Assembly (NCBI RefSeq): GCF_005222485.1
Contig: NZ_CP029078.1
Span: 310,001-374,000 of the forward strand
Direction of reading: 5' to 3'
DNA: 64,000 bases
DNA from: Streptomyces griseoviridis
GTDB taxonomy: Bacteria; Actinomycetota; Actinomycetes; Streptomycetales; Streptomycetaceae
Position numbers and translations under genes: made by a program. Below are positions 56,446-64,000 of the stretch, piece by piece (the first letter of the stretch is position 1; each line of letters begins with the position of its first letter). The notes under the pieces were generated by a model. That model did no database searches. It had not been told where the DNA came from and saw nothing but the letters and a program-made list of their open reading frames with translations.

Positions 56446-56601
56446 GGTCTCCCCCTCCGCGCGGCCGCTTCCCCGGCCGGCCCGCCGCCACCGTAGCGCA
56501 CGGCACCGCGTGGGCAACGGCGTTCGGACAACCGGTGCGGCGCGCACTACGAAGTGGTAACGCCTGGCAACTCGCCGGGAGTTGGCGCTGTCTAGGGCAC
56601 C

Positions 56602-57867
56602 ATGAAGATCTCTTTCCTGCTGCACAACGCCTACGGGATCGGGGGCACGATCACCACCACGTTCAATCTGGCCCAGGCGCTGGCCGCGCGGCACGAGGTG
56701 GAGGTCGTGTCGGTCCTGCGGCACCGCGAGGACCCCCACTTCACCCTCGACCCGCGTGTCTCGCTGCGGCCCCTGGTGGATCTGCGGCGGGAGGGGAACG
56801 ATCCGCGCCACCGCAGACCGTCGCGGGTGTTCCCGGCCGCCGAGTACCGCTACCACCAGTACAGCGAGTTGACCGATCTGCGGATCGGCGAGCACCTCGC
56901 CGCGGTGGACGCGGACGCGGTGATCGGCACCCGCCCCGGGCTGAACGTGCACCTCGCGCTCGAGGCGCCCGGCCGGGTGGCGCGCGTCGGGCAGGAGCAT
57001 CTCACCCTGGACAACCACGGGCCGCGGCTGCGGCACGCGCTGCGCCGGGCCTACGGCAGGCTCGACGCGCTGACCACGGTGACGGAGGCGGACGCGGCGG
57101 TCTACCGGCGCAAGATGCGGCTGCCGGGGGTGCGGATCGAGGCGCTGCCCAACAGCGTGCCCGATCCGGTGCTGCCGACCGCCGACGGCAGCGCGAAGGT
57201 CGTCGTGGCGGCGGGCCGGCTGGTCCCGGTCAAGCGCTACGACCTGCTCATCGAGGCGTTCGCGGTGGTCGCGGCCGCCCACCCCGACTGGCAGTTGCGG
57301 ATCTACGGCAGGGGCGAGGAGCACGACCGGCTGCGGCGGCTCATCACCGGACTCGGGCTGTGGAACCACGTGTTCCTGATGGGCGCGGCGGCTCCGATGG
57401 AGGCCGAGTGGGTCAAGGGCTCGATCGGGGTCGCGGCCTCCGACTTCGAGCCGTTCGGCATGACGATCGTGGAGGCGATGCGCTGTGGTCTGCCGGTCGT
57501 GAGCACCGACTGCCCCTACGGGCCTGGGGAGATCATCACGGACGGTGTCGACGGGCGGCTGGTGCCGGTCGGGGACCGGGAGGCGCTGGGCGCGGCCCTG
57601 CTCGAACTGGTCGGGGACGACGAGCGGCGCGGCAGGAGCGGGCGGGCGGCGCTGCGCAACGCGCGCAGGTTCGCGCCGGGGCCGGTGGTCGAGCAGGCCG
57701 AGCGGCTGCTCGCCGACGCGGTCGCGGCCCGCCGGGCCGGCCGCAGGACCGTCGTCGAACGGGCTTCCGCGCGGCGGGCGTTGACCGGTCACGGCTTCGC
57801 CGCGCGGGACGCCGCCATCGCCGCGGCGGGGTCCGTGCGGCGCCGGGTGCGCGGGGCGTCGTCGTGA
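56602..57867 (+). CDS. Glycosyltransferase, GT4 family
   Basis: This 421-residue GT-B enzyme has an N-terminal acceptor domain beginning MKISFLLHNAYGIGGTITTTFNLAQAL with the glycine-rich loop. The C-terminal donor domain has VVAAGRLVPVKRYDLLIEAF near 207, RIYGRGEEHDRL, GVAASDFEPFGMTIVEAMRCGLPVV near 278 (the E-x7-E motif) and GPGEIITDG. A basic tail (about 380-421) may bind membrane. It transfers a sugar from a nucleotide donor to an unknown acceptor. It overlaps the next gene by four bases. Confidence 0.92.
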   Translation: MKISFLLHNAYGIGGTITTTFNLAQALAARHEVEVVSVLRHREDPHFTLDPRVSLRPLVDLRREGNDPRHRRPSRVFPAAEYRYHQYSELTDLRIGEHLAAVDADAVIGTRPGLNVHLALEAPGRVARVGQEHLTLDNHGPRLRHALRRAYGRLDALTTVTEADAAVYRRKMRLPGVRIEALPNSVPDPVLPTADGSAKVVVAAGRLVPVKRYDLLIEAFAVVAAAHPDWQLRIYGRGEEHDRLRRLITGLGLWNHVFLMGAAAPMEAEWVKGSIGVAASDFEPFGMTIVEAMRCGLPVVSTDCPYGPGEIITDGVDGRLVPVGDREALGAALLELVGDDERRGRSGRAALRNARRFAPGPVVEQAERLLADAVAARRAGRRTVVERASARRALTGHGFAARDAAIAAAGSVRRRVRGASS

Positions 57868-58694
57868 GCGCGCGGGACGGGGCGCGGACCCGGGTGGGCT
57901 GCTCGGTCGACGCCGACGGCCGGATCACGTTCGACATCAGGCCGGGTGCCGGGCGGCTGCTGGTGCGGCTGCGGCCGAGGAAGGGCGAGCCGGAGCGGGT
58001 GCGGCACGTCCTCGACACGGAGCCGGGGGACGACGGCGGGGCGCGGGCCGTCCTCGGTCTCGATCCGGTGCTGGCGGAGGGCCGGTGGGACGTGTACGTG
58101 CTGCGCGGCCCGGACGCCGGGCGGGAGCGGGTGTATCCGGCGGCGCGGGATCTGCGGGCGCTGGTCGACGGGCGGCTGCGGGACCGGGAGGTTCCGCTGG
58201 CGGTGCGCGTCCCGTACGTCACCAAGGACGGCAGGCTCGCGGTGCGGGCCTGGCTGCGGCCGGGGCACGCGGAGGCCGCCGACCTCGGCGTCACGGAGTC
58301 GGCGACGACGTTCGCCGCCCGTCTGCACGGCGCCGAAGTGGGGCCCGGGGCGACGGCGTTGCTGCGGCGGCGGGGCGGTGGCCCGACCCGGACGGCGGAG
58401 GTCCGCGCGGCCGACGATCACCGGTCGTTCTCGTTCACGGTCGCCCACCGGGAGCTGACGGCCGACGGGGCGGGCGTCTGGGACGTGTTCGTGCGGCCCG
58501 CGCGGGAGGCGCCCCTGATCCGGCTCGCCCGCCTCCTCGACGACGTGGCGGACCGCAAGTCGGTGTTCGTCTACCCGGCGACACCCGTCGGCGGCCTGAT
58601 GGTGCGGCCCTACTACACGGTCGACAACGACCTGTCGGTGTCGGTGACGCCGCGTCCGGCGGGCGAGGACGCGCCGGCGGTCACACCGTCCTGA
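57864..58694 (+). CDS. Unknown partner of the glycosyltransferase, two beta domains
   Basis: This 276-residue protein has no signal peptide or membrane segment. Two similar halves each carry a strand pattern ending in a W-D-V-(Y/F)-V motif: AEGRWDVYVLRGP near 75 and GAGVWDVFVRPAR near 207. Each is followed by an R-V/F-V-Y-P segment (RERVYPAARD; KSVFVYPATP). It ends with YYTVDNDLSVSV. I do not recognise the family. The GTGA overlap with the glycosyltransferase says they act together, perhaps as acceptor-binding partner. Its end overlaps the convergent DeoR gene by 14 bp. Confidence 0.75.
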   Translation: MSARDGARTRVGCSVDADGRITFDIRPGAGRLLVRLRPRKGEPERVRHVLDTEPGDDGGARAVLGLDPVLAEGRWDVYVLRGPDAGRERVYPAARDLRALVDGRLRDREVPLAVRVPYVTKDGRLAVRAWLRPGHAEAADLGVTESATTFAARLHGAEVGPGATALLRRRGGGPTRTAEVRAADDHRSFSFTVAHRELTADGAGVWDVFVRPAREAPLIRLARLLDDVADRKSVFVYPATPVGGLMVRPYYTVDNDLSVSVTPRPAGEDAPAVTPS

Positions 58695-59442
58695 CCGTCA
58701 CGCCCGCCGCCCCGATCGCGTCGATCGCCTCCCGGGGCGCCGACCGGTCGGTGACGAGGGTGTGCAGGGCGGTGACCGGGGCGACGAACGCGTGAGCCGT
58801 GTGGGTGAGTTTGGCGCTGTCGGTCGCGGCGAGGACGCGTCGCGACGATCGGAGCGCGGCCTGTTTGACGGCCGCGTCGTCCAGGTCGTAGGCGGTCAGG
58901 CCCTGTGCGGCGTCGAGGCCGCAGCAGCCGATGACGGCGGTGTCGAACCGTACGGCGGCGAGCGAGGACAGCGTCAGCGGGCCGGTGAGGGCTCCCTCGC
59001 CCGGCCGGGGCCGTCCGCCGGGCACCAGCAGCGCGGTCTGTCCCGCGCCCTCGGCGAGGACGGCGACGGCCTGTAGCGACAGCGGCATCACGGTGACCCG
59101 CCGGCCGCGCAGCAGCCGGGCCACCTCCAGGCAGGTGGTGCCGCTGTCGAGGACGACGGTCTCGCCGTCGCCGATCAGTTCGACGACGGCGGCGGCGACC
59201 CGCCGTTTCGCCTCGGCACCGTCCTGGACGCGCAGGGCGAACGGCGGCTCCTCGCCGCGCAGGACGAGACTGCGGGCCCCGCCCCTGACCCGTTCGAGGA
59301 CCCCCTGCGCGGCGAGCGCGTCCAGGTCGCGCCGTACGGTCATCTCGGAAGCCCCGGTGAGCGCGGCCAGCTCCGCCACGGTGAGGCTCCCCGCCGCGCG
59401 CACGGCCTCCCCGGTCTGCCGGAGGCGGTCTGCGTTACTCAT
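58681..59442 (-). CDS. DeoR-family transcriptional regulator
   Basis: This 253-residue protein has the N-terminal DeoR helix-turn-helix (AGSLTVAELAALTGASEMTVRRDLDALAAQGVLERVRGGA). The sugar-phosphate sensor domain reads GETVVLDSGTTCLEVARLL near 92, AVIGCCGLDAAQGLTAYDLDDAAVKQAAL near 170 and VLAATDSAKL. It is divergent from the MFS gene at 59534 across 91 bp and probably represses it in response to a phosphorylated sugar or related metabolite. Confidence 0.92.
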   Translation of the reverse strand: MSNADRLRQTGEAVRAAGSLTVAELAALTGASEMTVRRDLDALAAQGVLERVRGGARSLVLRGEEPPFALRVQDGAEAKRRVAAAVVELIGDGETVVLDSGTTCLEVARLLRGRRVTVMPLSLQAVAVLAEGAGQTALLVPGGRPRPGEGALTGPLTLSSLAAVRFDTAVIGCCGLDAAQGLTAYDLDDAAVKQAALRSSRRVLAATDSAKLTHTAHAFVAPVTALHTLVTDRSAPREAIDAIGAAGVTVRTV

Positions 59443-59512
59443 GGCCCCGATTCAACCCCACCCGGCGAACGAACAGCAAGGCTGTGAGAAGCAGGGCTTT
59501 TGAAACACAATT

Positions 59513-59528
59513 CATGTTCGATATGTTC
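59513..59528. promoter_or_regulatory. Direct repeats in DeoR/MFS intergenic region
   Basis: CATGTTC and TATGTTC occur 9 bp apart just before the MFS start, and GAACGAAC (the complement of GTTC) lies at 59467-59474. DeoR proteins often bind repeated GTTC-like half-sites. This is a candidate operator. Confidence 0.45.
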
Positions 59529-59533
59529 ACTCC

Positions 59534-60718
59534 ATGGAACGTTCCCTGCGTGCCGCGCGAGCGGCGACCTTCACCTACTTCATCCTCAACGGGACCCTGC
59601 TGGGAATGTGGGTCGTCCAGATCCCGCCCATCGAGGAGCGCGTCGGCATCAGCCACGCCGTCCTCGGCGGCTTCCTCGTGCTGCTCGGCCTCGGCGCCTT
59701 CCTCGGCATGCAGGTGACCGGGCCGCTGGCCGACCGGCTCTCCACCCGGGTCGTCGTGCCCGCCTCCGCGCTGCTGTGCGGCGCCACCCTCGTCCTGCCG
59801 GGCCTGGCCTCGGGGCCGTGGGCGCTCGGCCTCGCCCTGCTGGTCTTCGGCTTCGCCAACGGCTGCCTGGACGTGAGCATGAACGCCCACGCGGTCCAGG
59901 TCGAGAAGGCGTACGGCCGGCCCGTCATGTCCGCCTTCCACGCCACCTTCTCCGTCGGCGGGGTGCTGGCCGCCCTGGCCGGGGCCGCCGCCGCGGGCTG
60001 GTCGCTGAGCCCCGCGACGACGCTCGGCGCGGCCGGCCTTATCGCCGCGGTGGTCGCCGTCGTAACGGCCCGCGCCCTGCTGCCCACCGAGGCCCCCGCA
60101 CCCGCGGACCCCGCCGCGGAGGACGCGGACGGCGCGGGCGGGAGCCACCGCGCGCCCACCCGGATCTGGCTGCTCGCCGTCCTGGCGCTGCTGATCATGC
60201 TGTGCGAGGGCGTCGCCAACGACTGGAGCGTCCTGCACCTCAAGACCATGCTGGACGCCTCCGAGTCCACCGCCGCCTTCGCCTACGGCAGCTTCGCCGC
60301 CGCCATGACGGTCGGCCGGCTGCTGGCTGACCGGGTCGCCGCCCGCTTCGGCCCGGCCGCCGTCCTGCGCTACGGCGCGGGCGCGGCGGCCGTGGGCATC
60401 GCGGCGGTCGCCGTCTCCCCGTGGGTGCCGCTCGCCCTGGCGGGCTGGGCGGTGTTCGGGGCCGGTCTCTCCGGATGCGTGCCGCAGCTGTTCAGCGCCG
60501 CCGGGCACGCCGAGGACGGCGCGGCCGGCGCCAACGTCTCCCGGGTCGCGGGCCTCGGCTACCTGGGCATGCTGGCCGGGCCCGCCGTCATCGGCTGGCT
60601 CACCCACCTCGTCCCGCTCAACCTCACCTTCTTCCTCCCCGTGCTCTGCTGCCTCGTCGCCGCCGCGACCGCGGGCGTCCTGCGCACGCCCCGGACGCGC
60701 GTTCCGGTCCAGCCGTAG
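59534..60718 (+). CDS. MFS transporter (YbjJ-like)
   Basis: This 394-residue protein has 12 predicted membrane segments. Features include VQIPPIEERVGISHAVLGGFLVLLGLGAFLGMQVTGPLADRL (the motif A loop) and NGCLDVSMNAHAVQVEKAYGRPVMSAFHATFSVGGV near 112-150, a stretch shared with the E. coli YbjJ group of the sugar and drug transporter branches. The substrate is unknown, but the DeoR partner favours a sugar or polyol. A hairpin at 60808-60830 follows. Confidence 0.9.
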   Translation: MERSLRAARAATFTYFILNGTLLGMWVVQIPPIEERVGISHAVLGGFLVLLGLGAFLGMQVTGPLADRLSTRVVVPASALLCGATLVLPGLASGPWALGLALLVFGFANGCLDVSMNAHAVQVEKAYGRPVMSAFHATFSVGGVLAALAGAAAAGWSLSPATTLGAAGLIAAVVAVVTARALLPTEAPAPADPAAEDADGAGGSHRAPTRIWLLAVLALLIMLCEGVANDWSVLHLKTMLDASESTAAFAYGSFAAAMTVGRLLADRVAARFGPAAVLRYGAGAAAVGIAAVAVSPWVPLALAGWAVFGAGLSGCVPQLFSAAGHAEDGAAGANVSRVAGLGYLGMLAGPAVIGWLTHLVPLNLTFFLPVLCCLVAAATAGVLRTPRTRVPVQP

Positions 60719-60807
60719 CAGAGGGAAACAAACGGCCGAAATCCTCCGTGATACTCAGATTTTGCCCACCCGCCGAACCCCGCCGAACCGGCCCCCACCT
60801 GCGCCGT

Positions 60808-60830
60808 CCCGCTCCTGCCCGAGGAGCGGG
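60808..60830 (+). terminator. Hairpin terminator after MFS gene
   Basis: A 9-bp perfect stem (CCCGCTCCT with AGGAGCGGG) and a 5-base loop lie 90 bp past the MFS stop and 110 bp before the next start. Confidence 0.6.
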
Positions 60831-60942
60831 GCGGAGAGCGCGGGGCTGGTTCGCGCGGATTCTCCCTCGCGGCGCTCCGCACGCGTGGTGTGATCCCTCC
60901 GCTCGCCCCCATGGCGGGCAGGAACTCGACCAGGAGCCACCC

Positions 60943-62037
60943 ATGTCGTGGAAGATCGCCCGCCGCGCCTGCACCGTACTGACCGTCGGCGCCGCCGTGT
61001 TCGCCACCGCCACCCCCGCCACCCCGGCGGCGACACCCGCCCCTCCCGTCTCCCCCGTCTCCTTCACCTCCCCCGCCTCTCCTGCCCCTCCCGGCTCTCC
61101 GGCCGAGGCCCCCGCCCCCGTGCGGTCCGGCTCCTACTCCGCGTTCGCCTTCGCGCGGACCGGCGGCCAGCCGGCCATCTACGACTTCATCAACTCGGCC
61201 ACCAGGACACTCGACATGACCATGTACGAGCTGGAGGACACCACCGCCGTCGACGACCTCGTCGCCCTGGAGAAGAAGGGCGTCGCGGTGCGGGTGATCC
61301 TCGACCGGCAGCACCAGAGCGCCGACAACCCGGCGTACAGAGCACTCACCGCGGCGGGCGCCGGCGTGGTCTGGTCGTCGGCCGCCTTCGTCTACACCCA
61401 CCAGAAGACCATCACGGTGGACGGCGCCAAGTCCCTGATCATGACCGGGAATCTGACCTCCCGGTACTACCGGACCAGCCGCGACTACGGGGTGTTCGAC
61501 GACGACCCCCGCGATGTCGCCGCCATCGAGAAGGTCTTCGCCGCCGACTACGCGGGCACCTCCGTCACCCCGGGCGACGGCGACCACCTGCTCTGGTCGC
61601 CCACCGACTCCCGCGACCGCCTGGTGTCGCTGATCGAGGGCGCGACCAAGACCCTCGACGTCGAGGAACTGGAGCTGAGCGACAGCGCGGTGGTCGCCGC
61701 CGTCGAGGCGCGCGCCAAGGCCGGGGTCACCGTGCGGGTGGTCCTGGAGACGCCGGGCGACTACGCGAGCGCGGTCTCCAGGATCAAGGCGGCGGGCGGC
61801 ACCGTCGTCGGGTACTCCGACCCCGGCGGCTTCTACATCCACGCCAAGGCGATGGTCGCCGACTACGGCCTCGCCACCCAGGCGGTGGAGGCGGGCTCGA
61901 TGAACATCAGCAGCAACTCCCTCAGCCGCAACCGGGAGTTGGGCATCATCCTGACCGGCACCGGCGCGGCGGCCCAGGTGGCGAGGACCGTGGAGACGAC
62001 GTTCGCCGCCGACTACGCGGGCGGCACCGCCGCCTGA
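60943..62037 (+). CDS. Secreted phospholipase D-like protein
   Basis: The protein has 364 residues. A Sec signal (to about 30) is followed by a Pro/Ser/Ala-rich linker (about 30-63). The two HKD half-sites of the PLD superfamily follow: THQKTITVDGAKSLIMTGN near 146 and IHAKAMVADYGLATQ near 298, each HxKx4D. Each is preceded by a matching alpha/beta repeat (LDMTMYELEDTTAVDDL; LDVEELELSDSAVVAAV). It cleaves or exchanges phosphodiesters, either lipid or nucleic acid. CAGGAG at 60931-60936 supports the ATG. It is monocistronic. Confidence 0.9.
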   Translation: MSWKIARRACTVLTVGAAVFATATPATPAATPAPPVSPVSFTSPASPAPPGSPAEAPAPVRSGSYSAFAFARTGGQPAIYDFINSATRTLDMTMYELEDTTAVDDLVALEKKGVAVRVILDRQHQSADNPAYRALTAAGAGVVWSSAAFVYTHQKTITVDGAKSLIMTGNLTSRYYRTSRDYGVFDDDPRDVAAIEKVFAADYAGTSVTPGDGDHLLWSPTDSRDRLVSLIEGATKTLDVEELELSDSAVVAAVEARAKAGVTVRVVLETPGDYASAVSRIKAAGGTVVGYSDPGGFYIHAKAMVADYGLATQAVEAGSMNISSNSLSRNRELGIILTGTGAAAQVARTVETTFAADYAGGTAA

Positions 62038-62132
62038 CGGACGGGACCGGCCGCCGGCCGTCGGACGGGCGGCGCGGGGCCGGCTTCCCTACCGTGGGGG
62101 TACCAGCGTGTACCCCCACCCGGGAGGCAGCA

Positions 62133-63080
62133 GTGAGCGAGGCTCCGCCCTTCGTCGACGTGCACACCCACTTCGTCACCGAGCGGTACGTCCGGGCGGC
62201 GCGGGAGGCGGGGATCGGGCGACCCGACGGGATGCCGGACTGGCCGTCCTGGAGCGCGCGGGGCGCCCTCGCGCTGATGGACGAGGCGCGGATCGGCCTC
62301 TCGGTCCTGTCGGTCTCCTCCCCCGGCACCCACTTCGGCGACGACGCGGCGGCCCGCGCGCTGAGCCGCGAGGTGAACGAGTTCGGCGCGGGGCTGCGCC
62401 GGGAACGGCCCGACCGGTTCGGTCACTTCGCGGCGCTCCCGCTGCCCGACGTCGAGGGCGCGCTGGCCGAGGCGGCGTACGCGCTCGATGTGCTGGGCGC
62501 CGACGGGCTCGCGGTGGAGACCAACGCGCGGGGCGTCTATCTCGGCGACGCGCGGTGCGCGCCGCTCTGGGCGGAGCTCGACCGGCGCGGCGCGATCGTC
62601 TTCGTGCATCCGACGTCACCGCCCGGCTGGGAGGCCCTCACCTCGGGGCGGCCCCGCCCGATGATGGAGTTCCTGTTCGACACGGCGCGCGCGGCGGCGG
62701 ACCTGGTCCTCGGCGGCGTCACCGTCCGCCACCCGGGCATCCGCTGGATCCTCACCCACGGAGGCGGCGCGCTGCCGCTGCTCGCGGCCCGCCTGGAGCT
62801 GTTCCGGACGCTGTTTCCCGGCGACGGCGACCTCGACGTCCGCGCGGAACTCGGCGGCCTCTGGTACGACCTGGCGGGCACCCCGTTCCCCGACCAGGTC
62901 CCGGCCGTCGAGCGGGCCTTCGGCCTCGACCGCGTCCTCTACGGGAGCGACTCCTGCTGGACCCCGGCCCCTGGCGTCCTGGCCCAGGTCGCCTCGATCG
63001 ACGCGGCCGAGGCCCCGGAGGGCTCCACCTGGCGCGCCCTGACCACCCGCAACGCCCGCCGCCTGTTCAGCGGGGGGTGA
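62133..63080 (+). CDS. Amidohydrolase (ACMSD-like decarboxylase family)
   Basis: This 315-residue TIM-barrel metal enzyme has FVDVHTHFV near 7 (H-x-H metal ligands), VFVHPTSPPGW near 167, WILTHGGGALPLLAARL near 205 and VLYGSDSCWTP near 270 (Asp ligand). The layout matches the amidohydrolase-2/ACMSD group, whose members decarboxylate or hydrolyse aromatic and dicarboxylic acids. The GTG at 62133 follows GGGAGGCAG. Its end overlaps the convergent kinase gene by 14 bp. The substrate is unknown. Confidence 0.88.
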   Translation: MSEAPPFVDVHTHFVTERYVRAAREAGIGRPDGMPDWPSWSARGALALMDEARIGLSVLSVSSPGTHFGDDAAARALSREVNEFGAGLRRERPDRFGHFAALPLPDVEGALAEAAYALDVLGADGLAVETNARGVYLGDARCAPLWAELDRRGAIVFVHPTSPPGWEALTSGRPRPMMEFLFDTARAAADLVLGGVTVRHPGIRWILTHGGGALPLLAARLELFRTLFPGDGDLDVRAELGGLWYDLAGTPFPDQVPAVERAFGLDRVLYGSDSCWTPAPGVLAQVASIDAAEAPEGSTWRALTTRNARRLFSGG

Positions 63081-63603
63081 GGGAGGGTCCGACGAGATCG
63101 GCGTCGCGCAGGACCCGCTCCACGGTCCGCTCCAGGGGGCTGTCGGCGCCGATGACGGTCTCGATGCCACCGGGCAGCAGATCGAGCGTCCTGTACCACT
63201 CGCGCAGGAGCCGCTCGTCCACCTCGTCGGCGATCGGCTTGGTGGCGTGCCGGGTGAGGGTCTCGGCGAGGGGGACGTCAAGGTAGTAGCAGTGGGTGCG
63301 CCCGGCGTGGTCGGCGCGGAGCCGGGTGAGCATCCCGGTGTAGTGGTCGGCGCGGAGGATGCCCTCGACGACGACGTGGTAGCCGGCGTCCAGGGCGTGG
63401 CGGGCGGTCAGGTCGATCAGGCCGATGTTCGGGGCGCCGGGGCGGTCGCGTTCCTTGAGGACCGTGCGGCGGAGGTTGTCCTGGCCGACGAGGGCGAGTC
63501 CGCGTCCGGTCCGGTCCCGCAGGGCTGCGGCGACGCTCGACTTCCCGGAGGCGCTGTTGCCGCGCAGGACGATCAGGCGGGTCTGGGGGGTGCCGGTCTT
63601 CAC
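63067..63603 (-). CDS. P-loop kinase-like ATP-binding protein
   Basis: This 178-residue protein opens with LIVLRGNSASGKSSVAAAL (Walker A near 15-22) and continues with GLALVGQDNLRRTVL, GYHVVVEGILRADHY and HCYYLDVPLAETLTRH. It belongs to the small P-loop kinase group that includes zeta-toxin-like and antibiotic-kinase-like proteins. No antitoxin gene precedes it. The substrate is not readable. It is convergent with the amidohydrolase. Confidence 0.85.
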   Translation of the reverse strand: MKTGTPQTRLIVLRGNSASGKSSVAAALRDRTGRGLALVGQDNLRRTVLKERDRPGAPNIGLIDLTARHALDAGYHVVVEGILRADHYTGMLTRLRADHAGRTHCYYLDVPLAETLTRHATKPIADEVDERLLREWYRTLDLLPGGIETVIGADSPLERTVERVLRDADLVGPSLTPR

Positions 63604-63665
63604 GGTGGGGACCTTACCGACGGGCGTGGGCCGGGCCCCCGGCGTTTTACCCCGGCTTGATTGAA

Positions 63666-63677
63666 CAGTCCAGACTG
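63666..63677. promoter_or_regulatory. Inverted repeat before MarR gene
   Basis: CAGTCCAGACTG has 5-bp arms around CA in the AT-rich 40-bp promoter region immediately upstream of the MarR start. It is a plausible self-operator. Confidence 0.5.
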
Positions 63678-63698
63678 ATAAATCTACTGTTATTACTT

Positions 63699-64000
63699 AT
63701 GGAGGTCGATACGGAAGCAGTGCGGGACAGCGGTCACGCACCCGGTCCCGGTGCGGAGAGCGGTCTCGCGGCCGGGCTGCGGGTCGCCGTGGGGCGGGTG
63801 ACCCGGCGGCTGCGGCAGGCGCACGCGGTGGGCGACCTGTCGCTCTCGGAGGTGTCGGTGCTGGCGCGGCTGGCCGGTGAGGGGCCCGGGTCGCCGTCGG
63901 CGCTCGCCGAGTCGGAGCGGGTGCGCCCGCAGGCGATGGCGACCACCCTGGCCGGCCTCACCCGGCGCGGACTCGTGCGGCGCACCCCCGACGCGGCGGA
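63699..64000 (+). CDS. MarR-family regulator, partial
   Basis: The first 100 codons are present and the gene continues past the right edge. After an acidic N-terminus (MEVDTEAVRDSGHAPGPGAESG) it reads VAVGRVTRRLRQAHAVGDLSLSEVSVLARLAGEGPGSPSALAESERVRPQAMATTLAGLTRRGLVRR, the MarR winged helix with recognition helix and start of the wing. The ATG at 63699 lacks an SD, so the message may be leaderless or begin at the in-frame GTG at 63720, which has GGAGG 14 bases upstream. Confidence 0.82.
   Translation, partial: MEVDTEAVRDSGHAPGPGAESGLAAGLRVAVGRVTRRLRQAHAVGDLSLSEVSVLARLAGEGPGSPSALAESERVRPQAMATTLAGLTRRGLVRRTPDAA

Overview
The window looks like chromosomal DNA of a Streptomyces or close relative. 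The G+C content is very high with strong third-position bias. There are many Tat- or Sec-exported polysaccharide hydrolases, a sugar ABC system without its own ATPase, a chitinase preceded by two DasR-type operators, an IdeR/DmdR-type iron box and GTG starts with 4-base gene overlaps. I found no rRNA, tRNA, CRISPR array, transposase or phage gene. The mix of secondary metabolism, secreted hydrolases and many regulators suits an accessory part of the chromosome.

Layout. 1-4323 (minus) is the N-terminal part of a nonribosomal peptide synthetase (C-A-PCP-C) that runs off the left edge, preceded by a secreted protein made of two copies of one domain (4507-5451). 5.5-8.3 kb holds a quinone-oxidoreductase-like gene, a divergent TetR gene and a short-chain dehydrogenase. 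8.5-16.6 kb is a galactan/galactoside block: GH43 enzyme, sugar ABC importer, aldo/keto reductase and GH36 alpha-galactosidase. 17.1-21.4 kb is a GntR, ADP-ribosylglycohydrolase, NCS1 permease and PfkB kinase operon, probably for nucleoside-like compounds. 21.7-30.9 kb carries an ankyrin protein, a GH106 alpha-L-rhamnosidase, a methyltransferase, an EF-hand protein, a GH88 hydrolase and a GH18 chitinase. 31-37.5 kb has an H-type-lectin-like protein, a zinc-ribbon protein and an APC permease, alcohol dehydrogenase and aldehyde dehydrogenase operon with a divergent TetR gene.

37.5-44.1 kb is a minus-strand set: DUF1996 protein, clan-A glycosidase with discoidin domain, GH3 beta-glucosidase, lacI. 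It is followed by an AraC regulator, an iron-siderophore ABC importer (45.5-49.5 kb), a TauE-type transporter, a second AraC regulator and a GH64 beta-1,3-glucanase (51.3-52.5 kb). 52.9-64 kb holds a siderophore-interacting flavoprotein, an epoxide-hydrolase-like enzyme, a cytokinin-dehydrogenase-like flavoenzyme, a glycosyltransferase pair, DeoR with an MFS transporter, a secreted phospholipase-D-like protein, an amidohydrolase, a small ATP-binding kinase and the start of a MarR regulator.

The most notable reading is regulatory. Three palindromes with core AGAGCGCTCT lie upstream of the lacI gene, the DUF1996-glycosidase-GH3 operon and the distant GH64 gene. This suggests one LacI-controlled beta-1,3-glucan (fungal wall or laminarin) regulon. 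Other palindromes point to separate control of the rhamnosidase, the galactoside genes, the chitinase and the amine/alcohol operon. A second theme is a set of intergenic tandem repeats with 35-40 bp periods at six or more places, two of which share unit sequence.
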